Below, in pieces: positions 41,014 through 50,420 of a DNA stretch of 57,552 bases (the first letter of the stretch is position 1; every line of letters begins with the position of its first letter). A program made the position numbers and the translations under genes. Where the stretch lies: assembly GCA_029250625.1 (NCBI GenBank), contig JAQXEX010000031.1, positions 1-57,552 of the forward strand, in the 5' to 3' direction. Origin of the DNA: Candidatus Poseidonia sp. GTDB taxonomy: Archaea > Thermoplasmatota > Poseidoniia > Poseidoniales > Poseidoniaceae. A model generated the notes under the pieces. The model was not told where the DNA came from. It searched no databases and was given only the letters and a program-made list of their open reading frames with translations.

Positions 41014-41637
41014 TCACATTACTTGGGCAAATGGTTCCAATAAAAGAACCAAGGCAAGCGGTATGAGAAGCATGGTTGCATTGTCATCAATGTAACGCAA
41101 TCGCGGCCATTCAGCGATCATGCACACAGGCGCTAGGAGCAGGGCTATCCAGAGGGGCGTATCAAATTGTAAAGAGCTGACGAGCCATATTGCAAGGATG
41201 ACACCAGTTGATATCATCATGACTTGGCGTGTAGCGATTCCTTTTCTGCGTAATTCTCCCATGAGCGGGTCTCCAAAAGCCAATGAGACAATCAGTGGGT
41301 ATGCATATGCCTCATGCGGTACAAGCAGCAGGACCATTCCAATTCCAAATGCCCCCCATGCCAGAGCAGATACCTGCTTTGCCTCATAATCACGCTGTCC
41401 AAAAATGGTGATTCCATATCGCAACCGAAGGCTTTCGGCCACAAGTGCAAACAGGACGACAGAAGCAACGACTTGGTCCAAGTCCATGTTGACCTTTGAC
41501 GCTACATCCTCTCCGATACTAAAGTAGAGAAGTGGGATTGCTGCCATGCCTAAATGAATGACTCTGCGGAAGATGTGACCTGTCATCCCACCAACAGAAG
41601 TTTCGACCGGGTTTGTTAGTTCAACTTGACCGCTCAT
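41014..41637 (-). CDS. Dolichol/phytol kinase-like membrane protein
   Basis: 207 residues, about six to seven membrane helices. The layout fits the CTP-dependent polyprenol kinase/cytidylyltransferase superfamily: RRVIHLGMAAIPLLYF at the N-terminus, a FGDPLMGELRRKG loop (usual GD.(A/M)..), and near the end RLRYIDDNATMLLIPL, the typical 'DDN..ipl' motif of dolichol and phytol kinases. In archaea this would phosphorylate a prenyl alcohol for lipid or glycan carriers. The start overlaps the meaB end by 17 bases. Confidence 0.65.
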   Translation of the reverse strand: MSGQVELTNPVETSVGGMTGHIFRRVIHLGMAAIPLLYFSIGEDVASKVNMDLDQVVASVVLFALVAESLRLRYGITIFGQRDYEAKQVSALAWGAFGIGMVLLLVPHEAYAYPLIVSLAFGDPLMGELRRKGIATRQVMMISTGVILAIWLVSSLQFDTPLWIALLLAPVCMIAEWPRLRYIDDNATMLLIPLALVLLLEPFAQVM

Positions 41638-42532
41638 CTGTATCCCCTAACAAGATACCCAATGCGTTCCCAATATCAATTGTGCCCTCCGTGAGAAGGT
41701 CAAGACATTCATTGTAGGATGGATGAGTCACAAGCCGTCGTTCATGACTCGCCAGTAATCGCTCTCTCATTCGTGCTCGCGTGGCTCGTCCGGATGGCTT
41801 GAGATGAAGCAACAGGTCTGATGCTGGTTCAATACCGATGTCATGTAGGCCCGACGTCAGCAACACTGGTGGAGATTCGCTTTGTCCAAGGTTGAAGGAT
41901 TCTTGAAGTTCCGAAGCATGTTTTTGTGCTCCGTCAAGGTCGGCTTTATTGACGAGTACAGCATCAGCCAATTCGAGCAATCCAGCCTTTTCAGCTTGTA
42001 TACCATCACCTCTGGCAGGCCCTTCTACAACGATGATTCGGTCGGCTACCGCAGCACATCGCAATTCAGATTGGCCGGAACCCACGGTTTCAATCAGGAC
42101 TCGGTTCCACCCGCAGGCGTGAAGAAACGAAGCCATGTCTTCAACGATCAGTGGTACGCTTCCAGATGCAGTCCGTGTTGCGATTGAACGAACATAGACG
42201 TGGTCTTTGATCTCGGGATCGTCCACTGAAGTCATTCGTACTCGGTCACCAAGAAGGGCTCCCCCGGTCCGAGGGGAACTTGGGTCAACGGCGAGAAGAG
42301 CAAGTTTGTGGCCTTGCTTCGCCCAACGTGTCATGAGAGCATCCACTAGGACCGATTTTCCAACGCCAGGCGCTCCAGTAATGGCCATGGTGCTCCATGT
42401 TGATTCGGTGGAATCCATTGTTGAGGGCGGGTTCACTTCCTCGTGAGTAAACGTCCCGTTCTCAATGGCGGATAAGACTCGGGCAAGGGCGCGACGTTCG
42501 CCGTTGAGCGCACGTGCAACTTCATCTTGCAT
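41621..42532 (-). CDS. meaB: Methylmalonyl-CoA mutase-associated GTPase MeaB
   Basis: 303 residues. Walker A GAPGVGKS (53-60), then AVDPSSPRTGGALLGDRVRM, RSIATRTASG, ETVGSGQSE and NKADLDGA, the characteristic MeaB/ArgK order. This G3E-type GTPase protects methylmalonyl-CoA mutase and gates loading of adenosylcobalamin. It is 11 bases downstream of the mutase cobalamin subunit, with GAGGTGAC before ATG. Confidence 0.95.
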   Translation of the reverse strand: MQDEVARALNGERRALARVLSAIENGTFTHEEVNPPSTMDSTESTWSTMAITGAPGVGKSVLVDALMTRWAKQGHKLALLAVDPSSPRTGGALLGDRVRMTSVDDPEIKDHVYVRSIATRTASGSVPLIVEDMASFLHACGWNRVLIETVGSGQSELRCAAVADRIIVVEGPARGDGIQAEKAGLLELADAVLVNKADLDGAQKHASELQESFNLGQSESPPVLLTSGLHDIGIEPASDLLLHLKPSGRATRARMRERLLASHERRLVTHPSYNECLDLLTEGTIDIGNALGILLGDTDERSS

Positions 42533-42543
42533 GGAAGGTCACC

Positions 42544-42990
42544 TCATGCCTTGGATTCCCAATGCCAGTCGTTTCCTTGGCCAACTCCAGCATCGTCCAT
42601 ATTGTTAGCATGCTGGATGAATTCAAGAATTTCCGAGGTCGGCGTTCCAGGGCCAAAGATGGCCTTGATACCCGCGTTGAACAGTTCAGGCCGGTCTTCG
42701 TGGGGGATGATTCCTCCACCGAATACGATGACATCCTCTAAGCCCTCGTTGACGAGCAATTCGCACACTTTTGGAAACAGGTGGCTGTGGGCTCCAGAAA
42801 GGGAAGAAAGGCCCAAGAAGCGAGCGTCTTCGTCTCGTACGGTCTCAACGATTTGTTGCGCAGTCCGACGAAGGCCAGTGTAGATCACTTCATGGCCAGC
42901 GTCACGAAGCGTGCGGGCAACGACCTTGGCTCCACGGTCATGCCCGTCGAGTCCGGGTTTGGCGACAACAATACGAAGCGGTTGGGCCAT
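42544..42990 (-). CDS. mcmA2: Methylmalonyl-CoA mutase cobalamin-binding subunit
   Basis: 148 residues; a free-standing B12 domain as in archaeal split mutases. The cobalamin motif is D15-G-H17-DR-G20 within KPGLDGHDRGAK; SSLSGAH and GGGIIPHED complete the fold. The large catalytic subunit is not in this window. It is divergent from pccB, with 135 bases between the start codons. Confidence 0.95.
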   Translation of the reverse strand: MAQPLRIVVAKPGLDGHDRGAKVVARTLRDAGHEVIYTGLRRTAQQIVETVRDEDARFLGLSSLSGAHSHLFPKVCELLVNEGLEDVIVFGGGIIPHEDRPELFNAGIKAIFGPGTPTSEILEFIQHANNMDDAGVGQGNDWHWESKA

Positions 42991-43125
42991 GAACTGAGGA
43001 ACAGGCGCCTCCCTATCAACACACCCCTTGGGTGAAACTTGAATCTGCCCTCAACAGCCGTTTTCACGGATTTACAAGAGCAACGCATAAGGGCGGCGTT
43101 TTCATCCATCCGAAGGGGGAAGTCC

Positions 43126-44679
43126 ATGTCAAGTACAGAAGACCGTCTAAAAGACCTCAGAAATCGAAAGTCTCGTAGTGAGGCTGGAGGAGGTCAAGCA
43201 CGCGTTGAAGCCCAGCATAATCGTGGTAAAATGACTGCTCGAGAGCGCCTTGAAATGCTTTTGGACGACGGAAGTTTTCAAGAAATTGATGCTTTGGTTG
43301 AACACCGATGTCGGGATTTCAATATGGACAAGAACGTGATTCCAGGAGACGGGGTTGTCACCGGTCACGGTACGATCAACGGAAGGCAAGTGTTTGCCTT
43401 TGCTCAGGATTTTACCGTCTACGGTGGTTCTCTCGGCGAAATGCACGGGCTTAAAATTTGTAAAGTCCTTGATATGGCTCTTAAAACCGGCCGGCCGGTC
43501 ATTGGAATGAACGATTCAGGTGGAGCTCGAATTCAAGAAGGGGTAGCTTCGTTAGGTTCCTATGCAGAAATTTTCTTCAGGAATGTAAGAGCCTCTGGCG
43601 TCGTCCCTCAAATCTCAGTGATTATGGGTCCGTGTGCTGGTGGGGCAGTTTATTCTCCAGCCATCACCGATTTTGTCATCATGGTCGACCAAACTGCTCA
43701 TATGTTCATCACCGGGCCAGAAGTCATCAAAACCGTCACCAATGAAGTCGTGTCGTTTGAAGACCTTGGAGGCGCCTCAACCCATGGGTCAAAATCAGGC
43801 GTATCCCACTTCACTGCCTCAGACGATGAGGACGCCATTTCGATGGCTCGTGACCTGTGCGACCTGCTCCCTCAAAACAACCTCGAGCGCCCGCCTATCA
43901 AGAAAACCAGCGACTCAAGAGACCGTTTGTGCGATGCACTGGACAGCATCATACCCGAAGATTCTTCAAAACCCTACGACGTTGTTGATGTGATTACCGA
44001 AGTCCTTGATGACGGTGGTTTCATGGAAGTTCAATCCGAATGGGCGCGGAACATCGTTATCGGATTTGGGCACTTGGACGGAAACACCGTTGGCGTGGTG
44101 GCCAATCAGCCAAAAGTTCTCGCAGGTTGCCTTGACATTGATGCAAGCGATAAGGCGGCTCGCTTCGTCCGATTTTGTGATGCGTTCAATATTCCAATTC
44201 TCACCTTTGAGGACGTACCTGGGTTCTTGCCTGGGACCAATCAGGAATGGGGAGGAATCATCCGGCACGGTGCAAAACTTCTCTATGCCTTTGCTGAAGC
44301 TACCGTTCCAAAGCTGACGGTTATTCTTCGCAAGGCGTACGGCGGAGCCTACGATGTTATGTCCAGCAAACACATTCGCGGTGACTACAATGTGGCTTGG
44401 CCCAGCGCCGAGTTGGCCGTGATGGGCGCTGATGGCGCCGTTGAAATCATTCATCGTCGTCGAATCGCCCATTCCCGCAACCCGGAACAGGAGCGAGAAC
44501 GGTTGACCGAGGATTTCAAAGAAACATTTGCGAACCCGTACAAGGCAGCGGCATTGGGGTATCTTGATGACGTCATTGAACCGAACCAAACACGTCAACG
44601 GTTGTGCAGGGCGCTCGCCATGCTGATGGATAAAGAAGAACTTCGTCCAGCCCGGAAACACGGAAATATTCCTTTGTGA
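43126..44679 (+). CDS. pccB: Propionyl-/acetyl-CoA carboxylase carboxyltransferase subunit
   Basis: 517 residues from ATG 43126, preceded by GAAGGGGGAAG; the frame is open to 43039 but the longer start is not supported. Biotin-dependent carboxyltransferase blocks: [76 protein letters not shown] (shown in parts) and [10 protein letters not shown]. It transfers carboxyl from biotin to propionyl-CoA or acetyl-CoA. With the mutase genes next door, propionyl-CoA is the likely substrate. The biotin carboxylase subunit is not in the window. Confidence 0.93.
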   Translation: MSSTEDRLKDLRNRKSRSEAGGGQARVEAQHNRGKMTARERLEMLLDDGSFQEIDALVEHRCRDFNMDKNVIPGDGVVTGHGTINGRQVFAFAQDFTVYGGSLGEMHGLKICKVLDMALKTGRPVIGMNDSGGARIQEGVASLGSYAEIFFRNVRASGVVPQISVIMGPCAGGAVYSPAITDFVIMVDQTAHMFITGPEVIKTVTNEVVSFEDLGGASTHGSKSGVSHFTASDDEDAISMARDLCDLLPQNNLERPPIKKTSDSRDRLCDALDSIIPEDSSKPYDVVDVITEVLDDGGFMEVQSEWARNIVIGFGHLDGNTVGVVANQPKVLAGCLDIDASDKAARFVRFCDAFNIPILTFEDVPGFLPGTNQEWGGIIRHGAKLLYAFAEATVPKLTVILRKAYGGAYDVMSSKHIRGDYNVAWPSAELAVMGADGAVEIIHRRRIAHSRNPEQERERLTEDFKETFANPYKAAALGYLDDVIEPNQTRQRLCRALAMLMDKEELRPARKHGNIPL

Positions 44680-44688
44680 GTTGAAACC

Positions 44689-44880
44689 ATGGCTGGAAAA
44701 GACGATGAATTGCGAATGGCAGCCATTGCTGCTGTACTTGCTGCTACAAAGCAACAAGGCGAAGACCCAGCGGAAGTTGCTCGTCGGCCTGGGAAGCCCT
44801 GGTCACAAGATCACCGGCGGATGGTTACCGGCCGCTCGTCTCTTATGCACGCACGAAGCCAACGCTCACCATGGAGGTAA
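44689..44880 (+). CDS. Small protein between carboxyltransferase and biotin carrier
   Basis: 63 residues, nine bases after pccB and four bases before the biotin carrier gene, so surely co-translated. A helix (DELRMAAIAAVLAATKQQG) is followed by PGKPWSQDHRRMVTGRSSLM and a basic end. The 'AAIAAvLA...PW...R.M..R' pattern resembles small subunits found beside biotin-dependent carboxylases and decarboxylases. It may help hold the complex together; this is inference. Confidence 0.7.
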   Translation: MAGKDDELRMAAIAAVLAATKQQGEDPAEVARRPGKPWSQDHRRMVTGRSSLMHARSQRSPWR

Positions 44881-44884
44881 TCTC

Positions 44885-45295
44885 ATGTCAGAAACACGAA
44901 AAGTCATTGTCAACGGCACGGAATACGAAGTTGAACTCGAAGGGGAAGGCACATCTTGGAAAGCAACGGTAGAGGGGGTCACTTTCGACATAGAAATGCC
45001 TGATGCGCCTCCTGCACCAAAGCAACGTCGATCTGGTGGAGGTAAGAAAAAGAAGTCGGGAACGGTTTCAGCCAACATCCCTGGTAAAGTTGTCACCGTT
45101 GAGGTCTCCGTGGGTGATGAAGTCGCGGAAGGGCAAGTGATTCTCATTCTTGAAGCCATGAAAATGCAAAATGAAATCCAGGCTCCTGTCACGGGAACTG
45201 TCATTTCAGTCCATTGCGACGAAGGAGAGGCAATCGAGGCAAATGTCCCTCTCGTAGTCATCGAGCCTATTCCTGACCCCGAAGCAGAAGAATGA
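44885..45295 (+). CDS. Biotin carboxyl carrier protein
   Basis: 136 residues from ATG 44885, with GGAGGTAATCTC upstream. N-terminal strand region (VNGTEYEVELEG), a lysine- and glycine-rich linker (KQRRSGGGKKKKSG), then a biotinyl domain with EAMKMQNE, K93 being the expected biotinylation site, and AGEA-type end replaced by DEGEAIEANVPLV. It carries carboxyl groups between the biotin carboxylase and PccB. Likely modified by the methyltransferase/biotin-ligase fusion encoded at 24203-25609. Confidence 0.93.
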   Translation: MSETRKVIVNGTEYEVELEGEGTSWKATVEGVTFDIEMPDAPPAPKQRRSGGGKKKKSGTVSANIPGKVVTVEVSVGDEVAEGQVILILEAMKMQNEIQAPVTGTVISVHCDEGEAIEANVPLVVIEPIPDPEAEE

Positions 45296-45352
45296 TTCTT
45301 TTTCGCTGGGATGAGGCAAGAGTTAATCAAGCATAGAAGGATAGTTGCTCAC

Positions 45353-45592
45353 ATGCCGAACAAACCCGTTTGTGATTTACCCGGATGCGGAGAGGAAGGG
45401 ACCGTCGTTTCTCGGCTCTCTCCCGAAGGTTACCTCGTCGCAACGGGAAAGAAGGCGTATTCCTTCAGGGAAGCCTATCGTCGCTTCCACTATTGCTCTG
45501 GGCATCATGATGAACTCATGGGGGGCGTTTGGTCCCGAGTTCGCAAGCCCGATGACAAAAAGGACGGCCACGTCGCCCCAACTGCCATCTGA
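45353..45592 (+). CDS. Small Cys/His-rich protein
   Basis: 79 residues from ATG 45353; ATG 45311 would add 14. The pattern CDLPGCGEEG near the start and YCSGHHDELM later gives C-x4-C...C-x2-H-H, a possible small zinc site. No family recognised. Its stop overlaps the start of the next gene by one base (TGATG), and it follows the biotin carrier gene closely. Confidence 0.65.
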   Translation: MPNKPVCDLPGCGEEGTVVSRLSPEGYLVATGKKAYSFREAYRRFHYCSGHHDELMGGVWSRVRKPDDKKDGHVAPTAI

Positions 45593-48500
45593 TGGCTAGT
45601 GGTGATGCTGATATACCTACCACTCTTAGGAAGCCCATGGCGCATCCAACGAAGGTTAGGAATCAACGGCCGGTCCGGTCCGTTTCAGTAGTGTTCATGC
45701 TGATTGTATCATCACTTGTCGCATTAAGTGCTCCAAGTGTTTCTGCAGTTGGAGCAAATCAAAATGACCTTAATTCAGGGGGCGATTTGCCTGACAACTC
45801 TACGGTGAATATTACGAATTACATTTTCTCTGGATCCTACAGCGGTAACGGTGAACTCGACTACGGTGATGATTCTGATTTACTGAAGGTCGCATTATCC
45901 GCAACTCAAGGCCTTTCTGCCTCCCTTTCATTCCCTGCTTCAACGACCTTCTCGAACGGAACAACAGTTAGCAATGATTTCGACTTGTTGTTTTACGACT
46001 CCTCGCTAAATCTTCTTGATGATTCATACGCTTCCAATCCTGAGACACTTACCACAAACACCACTGCGGCCACCGGGGGAATGGTCTACATCGAGATTTT
46101 CCGATATGATGGCGCAGGTACATGGAGTTTGACCTTGAACAAATTCACTGTAAGCAACGGCACAAGCGGAGGCGGTGGCGGTAGTTCCATCACAAATTGT
46201 TCAGGAAATGGGACAACTGCCCCAGACATTCTCGAACCAAACGATTCCATGACAGCAGCGACATCAGCTTCCTTGCTTCCGTTGTATTGCTCAGGCCTTT
46301 CCATTCATTCATCCATCGACGAAGACTTCTTTGAAATCGATATGATTTCAGGGGTCACCTATTATGTGAACTTGACTTTTACTCACGCTAACGGTGACAT
46401 TGATGGGCAGTGGATGGACTCCAGCGGCTCTTCTCTCAGTTTGAGTGGATTTGGTTCGCTTGGCTCTGGATCTGACAATGAAGCCGCATCATTTACAGCA
46501 ACCACGAATTTCACATCCTATCTGAGGGTTTTCCTGTACCAATTTAGCTCGGCAACATCAAACATATATGACATTGAACTTTCAACGGATAATCCAGGTG
46601 GCGGACAAAGCATGGAAACTGTTGATGTTAGCATCAATAACCGAACCTCAGCGACACTTTCATTCGCCGGGCTTACCACAGGTACGACGTATTCTTACAA
46701 CTCTTCTTACGGACAAATGTACATTGATGGCAACGAGGTTTGGGCCTCCTCATCCAACGGCACCTTCAATGCAACGAATACCACTTACATGGTGAACATC
46801 ACCACACAAGCAACCTATGATGAATCGATGATGATGGTCTCATCAACTCTCAGTGATGCCTCCGGAATGGCTTTGAACAGTGACGTTGATGAACTCCTCC
46901 TCGAAATGGTTCAGACCACTCAGACATCTTCAACAACCGGTGAAATCGCCCTGACCAACCTCTCCATTGGAACCGATTACTATCTGCGTTGGATTGTTCT
47001 TGATTACTCGGAATTCGAAAATAACATCACTGTTTCCAACGACACAAATGCCGCTCTCAACGCATCAATGATCGACTCTGATGACTGGACCTTTACCCCG
47101 ACCACATCTTCCATCAACTATCAGATTACATGGGCAGGACCAACTACGATGAACGACCATTTATTCTATGCTGAACTTTCGCTCAACAACTCTGTCGTGG
47201 ACATTGATACCAGTGATAACATCACAGGCCTTCACATCAGCGAATTTATTCCGCAACTTCCAGCCTTAGTCATCAACTCGTATTCCACAAGTTCAACTGC
47301 TGCAACAAATAATGTCCGTGCTGAAGGTTTGGACTTGGTGACCGGTGACAGTTACAAGTATCAATACCGAGTTGAAGATTCCTCCGGCGCAAACCTTGTC
47401 GTTTCAACCATGACTTCAATCACCGCAACAGCACAGAACATGTCCCTTCCATACTTCAACTATACAACACCTGCTTCATCCGGAACGTATTGTGTCTTTG
47501 CTGACCTCTACTCGTCTGCAAATGTACAACTTATCGGAGACTCGAACTGTTTCTCATTGACACTTGATGATGACAACGACGGCGTGGCCAATGAACTTGA
47601 CCAATGCCCAAACACTTCAACCGGCGCCACCGTGGACCAGTACGGATGTGCATTGGACCAGAAAGACAGCGACGGTGACGGATACAATGACGACATTGAC
47701 GCCTTCCCGTATGATTCAAGCCAGTATTCAGATATGGATGGAGATGGCTACGGAGATAACGCCAGCGGCAATTCTTCAGATGCCTTCCCTACAGATTCAA
47801 CACAATGGTCGGATGTTGACGGTGATGGCTACGGTGACAATGGAAACGGAAACTACCCGGATGCCTTCCCAACCGATTCAACTCAATGGTCAGATTCAGA
47901 CGGTGATGGCTATGGAGACAACGCCAGCGGCAACTATCCTGATGCCTGGCCAGCAGATTCCACTCAATGGGAAGACTCTGACGGGGACGGCTACGGTGAT
48001 AATCCGTCTGGAACAAATGGAGATGCTTTCCCTAACGACTCCTCTCAATGGTCCGATTCAGATGGCGATGGATACGGTGACAACCCTGCAGGGACATCAC
48101 CTGATGAATTCCCTTCGGATAACACCCAGTGGGAGGATGCAGACGGGGACGGTTACGGTGACAATCCAACCGGTACAAATGGCGACCATTTCCCTTCCGA
48201 TTCCTCGCAATGGTTTGATGATGACGGAGATGGCTATGGAGACAATCAAGCAGGTACCGATCCGGATGCATTCCCCAATGATTCCACACAGTGGAGCGAT
48301 GTCGATGGTGACAGCTACGGAGACAATGCAGCTGGACTGAATGGAGATGCTTTCCCGAACGAGCCAACGCAGCATGCCGACCAAGACAACGATGGTTATG
48401 GTGACAACGCAAGTGGCGTAAACGGTGATCAATGCCTCGGAACACCACCAGGACAAGTTGTGGATTCAACTGGATGCGCTGCTTCTCAACTGGATGCAGA

Positions 48501-49725
48501 TTTGGACGGAATTGATGACGCCGCTGATGCTTGCCCCGACACGCCAGCCGGTGAACAAGTCGACAATGTTGGCTGTTCTTCGAGTCAAGAAGACAGTGAT
48601 AACGACATGGTGATGAATGCGTTTGATGCATGCCCAAATACACCACTTGGCCTCCAAGTTGATGCTGCAGGTTGTGCTCTCAGTCAACTTGACACTGATA
48701 ATGACGAAATCACTGATGACCGTGATGATTGTCCAACAACAACGGCAGGTTTGCCGGTTAACGGTGTAGGCTGTGCAGCAAACGAGCGAGATACAGACGG
48801 AGACAACGTCGTTGATTCCAACGATATTTGCGATGCAACCCCGACCAATGAAATTGCAGATTCCGAAGGCTGTGCACCTTCTCAGAAGGATACCGACGGC
48901 GATGATGTAAGTGATGATATGGACACTTGCCCTGGGACCGGAAATGGATTGACTGTTGACATTCTCGGCTGCGCTACCAATCAACTGGATGCTGATAACG
49001 ACGGCATCTCTGACGCAAACGATTTCTGCCCCGTGACTCCAGCCGGTGAGCAACCAGACAACCAAGGTTGTTCATCGTCTCAAAAAGACGAAGACATGGA
49101 TGACATCATGAACAATATGGACCTCTGTCCAGACACTCCGGTCACTCAACCTGTGGACCTTGATGGATGTGCAGACCAGCAAAAGGACGATGATAAAGAC
49201 GGTATTAAGAATCATCTTGACAACTGTCCGAACACACCGGTCGGGGAACTGATCGATGCTAGCGGCTGTGCTTTGTTGCAATTGGATTCGGATGGCGATG
49301 GTGTGAGCGACGCAGAAGACGACTTCAAATTCGATTCAAATCTGTCAGTAGATACAGATGGGGACGGAGTTGCGGACAGCATGGATGCTTACCCCGAAGA
49401 CGGTACTCGCTCCGTTGCAGAGGTTGTTGAATCTGGAAACGGTATGCTCTACGCCATCATCACATTGTTGCTTCTTGCTCTCGTTGGCGGTGGCGGATTT
49501 ATCTTTGTGCGCAAGCCGAATGAAGCTTCAAACATGTTTGATTCCAACCAAACCACCGACGCTTCATCCGAACAGTTTGCTGCAGAAGAGGAAAAATCCC
49601 TTCCGTCCATTGATTCAACCTCTCAACAATGGGAGGAGGGCGGAGTTCATTGGTCCCGTGACGAGCAAGGAAACTTATCGTATTTTGATGCCTCCTCACA
49701 GGAATGGCTTCCATACGAATCTTGA
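45592..49725 (+). CDS. Large secreted TSP3-repeat surface protein
   Basis: 1,377 residues; ATG 45592, or 45637 closer to the signal peptide (VSVVFMLIVSSLVALSAPSVSA). Two pre-peptidase-like beta domains (about 40-340) and further beta modules to about 660. Then two repeat blocks: eight 27-residue DGDGYGDN units plus a partial ninth, then eight 33-residue units of the QxDxDxDxxxDxxDxCPxTP...GC type. A membrane helix at about 1284-1306 is followed by RKP and an acidic tail. The tail ends with a W..DEQGNLSYFD..SQEWLPY motif. Repeats of this kind bind calcium; an anchored cell-surface role is likely. Asx-rich, with many N-glycosylation-type sites. Confidence 0.85.
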   Translation: MASGDADIPTTLRKPMAHPTKVRNQRPVRSVSVVFMLIVSSLVALSAPSVSAVGANQNDLNSGGDLPDNSTVNITNYIFSGSYSGNGELDYGDDSDLLKVALSATQGLSASLSFPASTTFSNGTTVSNDFDLLFYDSSLNLLDDSYASNPETLTTNTTAATGGMVYIEIFRYDGAGTWSLTLNKFTVSNGTSGGGGGSSITNCSGNGTTAPDILEPNDSMTAATSASLLPLYCSGLSIHSSIDEDFFEIDMISGVTYYVNLTFTHANGDIDGQWMDSSGSSLSLSGFGSLGSGSDNEAASFTATTNFTSYLRVFLYQFSSATSNIYDIELSTDNPGGGQSMETVDVSINNRTSATLSFAGLTTGTTYSYNSSYGQMYIDGNEVWASSSNGTFNATNTTYMVNITTQATYDESMMMVSSTLSDASGMALNSDVDELLLEMVQTTQTSSTTGEIALTNLSIGTDYYLRWIVLDYSEFENNITVSNDTNAALNASMIDSDDWTFTPTTSSINYQITWAGPTTMNDHLFYAELSLNNSVVDIDTSDNITGLHISEFIPQLPALVINSYSTSSTAATNNVRAEGLDLVTGDSYKYQYRVEDSSGANLVVSTMTSITATAQNMSLPYFNYTTPASSGTYCVFADLYSSANVQLIGDSNCFSLTLDDDNDGVANELDQCPNTSTGATVDQYGCALDQKDSDGDGYNDDIDAFPYDSSQYSDMDGDGYGDNASGNSSDAFPTDSTQWSDVDGDGYGDNGNGNYPDAFPTDSTQWSDSDGDGYGDNASGNYPDAWPADSTQWEDSDGDGYGDNPSGTNGDAFPNDSSQWSDSDGDGYGDNPAGTSPDEFPSDNTQWEDADGDGYGDNPTGTNGDHFPSDSSQWFDDDGDGYGDNQAGTDPDAFPNDSTQWSDVDGDSYGDNAAGLNGDAFPNEPTQHADQDNDGYGDNASGVNGDQCLGTPPGQVVDSTGCAASQLDADLDGIDDAADACPDTPAGEQVDNVGCSSSQEDSDNDMVMNAFDACPNTPLGLQVDAAGCALSQLDTDNDEITDDRDDCPTTTAGLPVNGVGCAANERDTDGDNVVDSNDICDATPTNEIADSEGCAPSQKDTDGDDVSDDMDTCPGTGNGLTVDILGCATNQLDADNDGISDANDFCPVTPAGEQPDNQGCSSSQKDEDMDDIMNNMDLCPDTPVTQPVDLDGCADQQKDDDKDGIKNHLDNCPNTPVGELIDASGCALLQLDSDGDGVSDAEDDFKFDSNLSVDTDGDGVADSMDAYPEDGTRSVAEVVESGNGMLYAIITLLLLALVGGGGFIFVRKPNEASNMFDSNQTTDASSEQFAAEEEKSLPSIDSTSQQWEEGGVHWSRDEQGNLSYFDASSQEWLPYES
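47728..48375 (+). repeat. Eight tandem 81-base units coding calcium-binding repeats
   Basis: Each unit codes 27 residues of the pattern (S/E)DxDGDGYGDNxxGxxxDxFPxDSTQW. Units are in exact 81-base register; a partial ninth follows. The third base of codons varies between units, so they are not freshly copied. Confidence 0.85.
48487..49278 (+). repeat. Eight tandem 99-base units coding cysteine-bearing TSP3 repeats
   Basis: Each codes 33 residues of the pattern QxDxDxDxxxDxxDxCPxTPxGxxVDxxGCxxS. The two cysteines per unit could form disulfides outside the cell. All eight units keep exactly the same length. Confidence 0.85.
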
Positions 49726-49734
49726 GGCTTATTG

Positions 49735-50358
49735 ATGGGTGTTCCACAAGAGCATGTGGTGGACTCTGCAGGTTCCGATGAACTCTACATTGGCTTTGTT
49801 TGGAATGGCTTCCGGAAAGGATTGAGTGCCATTTCTTTTGCTGGCATTCTCGCCGTCTATATGCTTGAAACACCGTTTGCGGCTTATCGCACCCAGGTGT
49901 CCGGACTCTTGTTCCTTCTTCTCGCGATTTTTAGCACGGGAAAAACCTTCCACTTTGATGTCAAATCAGATCTCTTTCGATACCATCAAACGTTCATGCT
50001 TTTGTCATTATCATGGGTCGAAGCAGGACGTGTTTCTCAGATGCGTGTTGCAAAGTTTGTCACTGTTGAGTACACGGTGACTAACGATTCAGGAAAGTCC
50101 CAAGTAAAAACCTACGAAGTTCTTCATCTGGTCTTTGAGAAGGGAGAACCGTTCCATTTCGTGTCAATTTTTGGCCGGTCTCACTTGGAAAAGATAAAGT
50201 CGAAAATCAACCGATTTCTCTTTGAGAATCGCCAGCATGAACTCAATGTCAAATACGACCGTACCGACGCACCGCCATCGGATGGATCTCTTGTTCAACC
50301 GGACGATCAACCTACCCTTGGAGACTCTGAAGCGGACGAAATTTCCACCTTTTGGTAA
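49735..50358 (+). CDS. Membrane protein with PH-like cytoplasmic domain
   Basis: 207 residues from ATG 49735, nine bases after the surface-protein gene. Two closely spaced membrane helices (ISFAGILAVYML and VSGLLFLLLAIFSTG) form a hairpin. About 100 residues of alternating strands and a final helix follow (FHFDVKSDLFRYHQTF, EVLHLVFEKGEPFHFVSIFG). The layout resembles bacterial PH-domain membrane proteins. Polar acidic tail. Function unknown; probably expressed with its neighbour. Confidence 0.65.
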   Translation: MGVPQEHVVDSAGSDELYIGFVWNGFRKGLSAISFAGILAVYMLETPFAAYRTQVSGLLFLLLAIFSTGKTFHFDVKSDLFRYHQTFMLLSLSWVEAGRVSQMRVAKFVTVEYTVTNDSGKSQVKTYEVLHLVFEKGEPFHFVSIFGRSHLEKIKSKINRFLFENRQHELNVKYDRTDAPPSDGSLVQPDDQPTLGDSEADEISTFW

Positions 50359-50420
50359 ATGCAGATTTTTGATGAACCAGCGTAGGGAACAACTCTAAAT
50401 CCTTTTGAAAGAACATTCGC

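Noticed and set aside
40800-41066. Plus-strand frame of 88 codons upstream of asnB
   Set aside because: It is antisense to the better-supported 36-residue membrane protein and shows no domain or ribosome binding site.
44681-44884. Longer N-terminus for the biotin carrier protein
   Set aside because: The extra 68 codons overlap the coupled 63-residue gene in another frame, and ATG 44885 has a strong GGAGG.
47560-48460. CRISPR-like array because of regular repetition
   Set aside because: The repeat is in frame, codes calcium-binding motifs, and has no unique spacers.
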